Source: Candidatus Bathyarchaeota archaeon
GTDB taxonomy: Archaea; Thermoproteota; Bathyarchaeia; Bathyarchaeales; SOJC01
NCBI GenBank assembly: GCA_023131555.1
Contig: JAGLZJ010000046.1
Location: 1-6,772, forward strand
Direction: 5' to 3'
Length of the DNA stretch: 6,772 nt
The position numbers and the translations under genes are program-made. How positions within the stretch are numbered: position 1 is the first letter of the stretch; the number at the start of each line of letters is the position of its first letter. Below the pieces are notes generated by a model. That model saw nothing but the letters and a program-made list of their open reading frames with translations. It was not told the DNA's origin and made no database searches. Below, piece by piece: positions 6,124 through 6,772 of this stretch.

Positions 6124-6184
6124 GCTGCGGGGTATACCAGATATGCGCGATGGAGATGAGCCCCCGCAGCGCTTCAAGAAGCGC
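6124..6184. repeat. Two adjoining inverted repeats over the start of the divergent gene
   Basis: GCTGCGGGG (6124-6132) pairs perfectly with CCCCGCAGC (6162-6170), with 29 nt between. Sharing its last two bases, a second repeat follows: GCGCTTC (6169-6175) and GAAGCGC (6178-6184). Together they flank and follow ATG 6143. They could act in DNA as an operator over the transcription start, or in RNA as hairpins if a transcript begins upstream of 6124. Confidence 0.5.
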
Positions 6185-6709
6185 CACGTTCGACGCACCA
6201 CCATAATACTTGAAGAAGAAGAACGCAAGTACATAGACACCCTCATTAAGGAAAAGAAAGAGCCGGGCATAAAGCAGCTTTTCTCAAAGATGCTTGACGT
6301 CTACAGAAGCATGATGGTCTATGACTGGAAATACCCTGGAGAATACTACATGGGTATCAGCCGCGTGGCCTTCATCAGCATCGAATTGATAAACCTACTC
6401 ATTTCAGAGATACCGGCTGAACGCCATCTTTCATTAGGCAGAAGAGCAGGGGAAGCGGCCAGAATAAGCTTGGAGACTTCTCTGAATCTTGACCCAAGCA
6501 ATGAAGAGAAATGGGGCGATGTCTTCAAACGCCTTCGAGTTCAAGGCTTGGGAGACTTCTATCAGAGAGACAGATACATCATAGTAAAAGCGCCTTTCAT
6601 AAATAACCCTGAGGTTCAACGCGGCTACCTGGAAACCTTGATTGGAGCAAGTCTCATCACACGAACAATAAACCCGCCTTTCATCTATGAACTAACGACT
6701 GAACACTAG
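6143..6709 (+). CDS. Putative ribbon-helix-helix regulator with uncharacterised C-terminal domain
   Basis: I do not recognise a named family. From ATG 6143 the protein has 188 residues, cytoplasmic, with no signal peptide or membrane segment. After a charged N-terminus, residues 17-58 fit a ribbon-helix-helix DNA-binding fold: a strand RRTTIIL, a charged helix (EEEERKYIDTLIKEK), a turn with Gly42, and a second helix (IKQLFSKMLDVYRSMM). The remaining ~130 residues look like a mixed alpha/beta sensor or dimer domain. The last part (GLGDFYQRDRYIIVKAPF, then a helix and a strand) loosely recalls the end of V4R-type small-molecule domains; that is a guess. ATG 6122 would add seven residues, but the TATA-like element at 6112-6119 is too close for it, favouring a leaderless 6143 start. 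It diverges from the ribosomal operon and its 5' end lies inside inverted repeats, consistent with autoregulation. That it is a gene is quite sure; its function is not. Confidence 0.8.
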   Translation: MRDGDEPPQRFKKRHVRRTTIILEEEERKYIDTLIKEKKEPGIKQLFSKMLDVYRSMMVYDWKYPGEYYMGISRVAFISIELINLLISEIPAERHLSLGRRAGEAARISLETSLNLDPSNEEKWGDVFKRLRVQGLGDFYQRDRYIIVKAPFINNPEVQRGYLETLIGASLITRTINPPFIYELTTEH

Positions 6710-6772
6710 CACTGATGAGGCAGGCTGCAGGAATTCAGATTCCATCTGATTTCGGGTGTTGATTTCTGGTTC
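6710..6772. other. Right-edge non-coding stretch with a small hairpin
   Basis: No gene can be supported in these 63 nt. TCAGAT-TCC-ATCTGA (6735-6749) is a six-base-pair inverted repeat with a three-nt loop, followed by a few T residues. It could aid 3' end formation or belong to the end of a convergent gene outside the window. Confidence 0.3.

Noticed and set aside
6710..6772. Possible end of a convergent minus-strand gene
   Set aside because: All three minus frames reach a stop soon and none shows recognisable residues, so it cannot be supported from this much sequence.
1..6772. CRISPR arrays, insertion sequences, tRNA or rRNA genes
   Set aside because: No spaced direct repeats, terminal inverted repeats with transposase, or cloverleaf-type sequence was seen; almost the whole window is coding.

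Overview
The window is archaeal. The minus strand carries the conserved archaeal translation/transcription operon in its usual order: S13, S4, S11, Rpo3 (subunit D), L18e, L13, S9, Rpo10 (subunit N), enolase, S2, and then the first 38 codons of a mevalonate kinase-like gene cut by the left edge. The protein types (L18e, RNA polymerase subunits D and N, an archaeal enolase) and a BRE/TATA promoter exclude bacteria. The exact lineage cannot be fixed by eye. A deep TACK archaeon, for example of the Bathyarchaeia type, is my low-confidence guess.

Layout. From 5988 down to 201 the operon is almost gap-free. Several stop and start codons overlap or touch (S13/S4, S4/S11, Rpo3/L18e, enolase/S2), which suggests translational coupling. 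The only sizeable internal gap is 55 nt between S11 and Rpo3. A single clear promoter lies ahead of S13 (6031-6050). After S2 there is an 86-nt spacer, then the mevalonate kinase start at 114, reading leftwards. Several starts are TTG or GTG, so coordinates here follow family N-termini and stop/start overlap rather than the longest open frame.

A 133-154 nt divergent intergenic region follows. It holds the S13 promoter, a short palindrome, and a second TATA-like element that drives a plus-strand gene (6143-6709). That gene's N-terminus looks like a ribbon-helix-helix DNA-binding domain, and its C-terminal domain is uncharacterised. Two strong inverted repeats overlap its start. This divergent putative regulator and its repeats are the least explained part of the window. 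The last 63 nt (6710-6772) hold no gene I can support.

How the genes work together. The operon couples ribosome assembly (S13, S4, S11, L18e, L13, S9, S2) to the RNA polymerase assembly platform (Rpo3 and Rpo10 bind each other directly). It also carries one glycolytic enzyme and the start of the isoprenoid-lipid pathway, an association seen in many archaea. The main oddities are substitutions in the invariant GHMP-kinase signature of the mevalonate kinase, no rpoK between rpoN and eno, a Rpo3 with two complete 4Fe-4S cysteine sets, and the divergent regulator.
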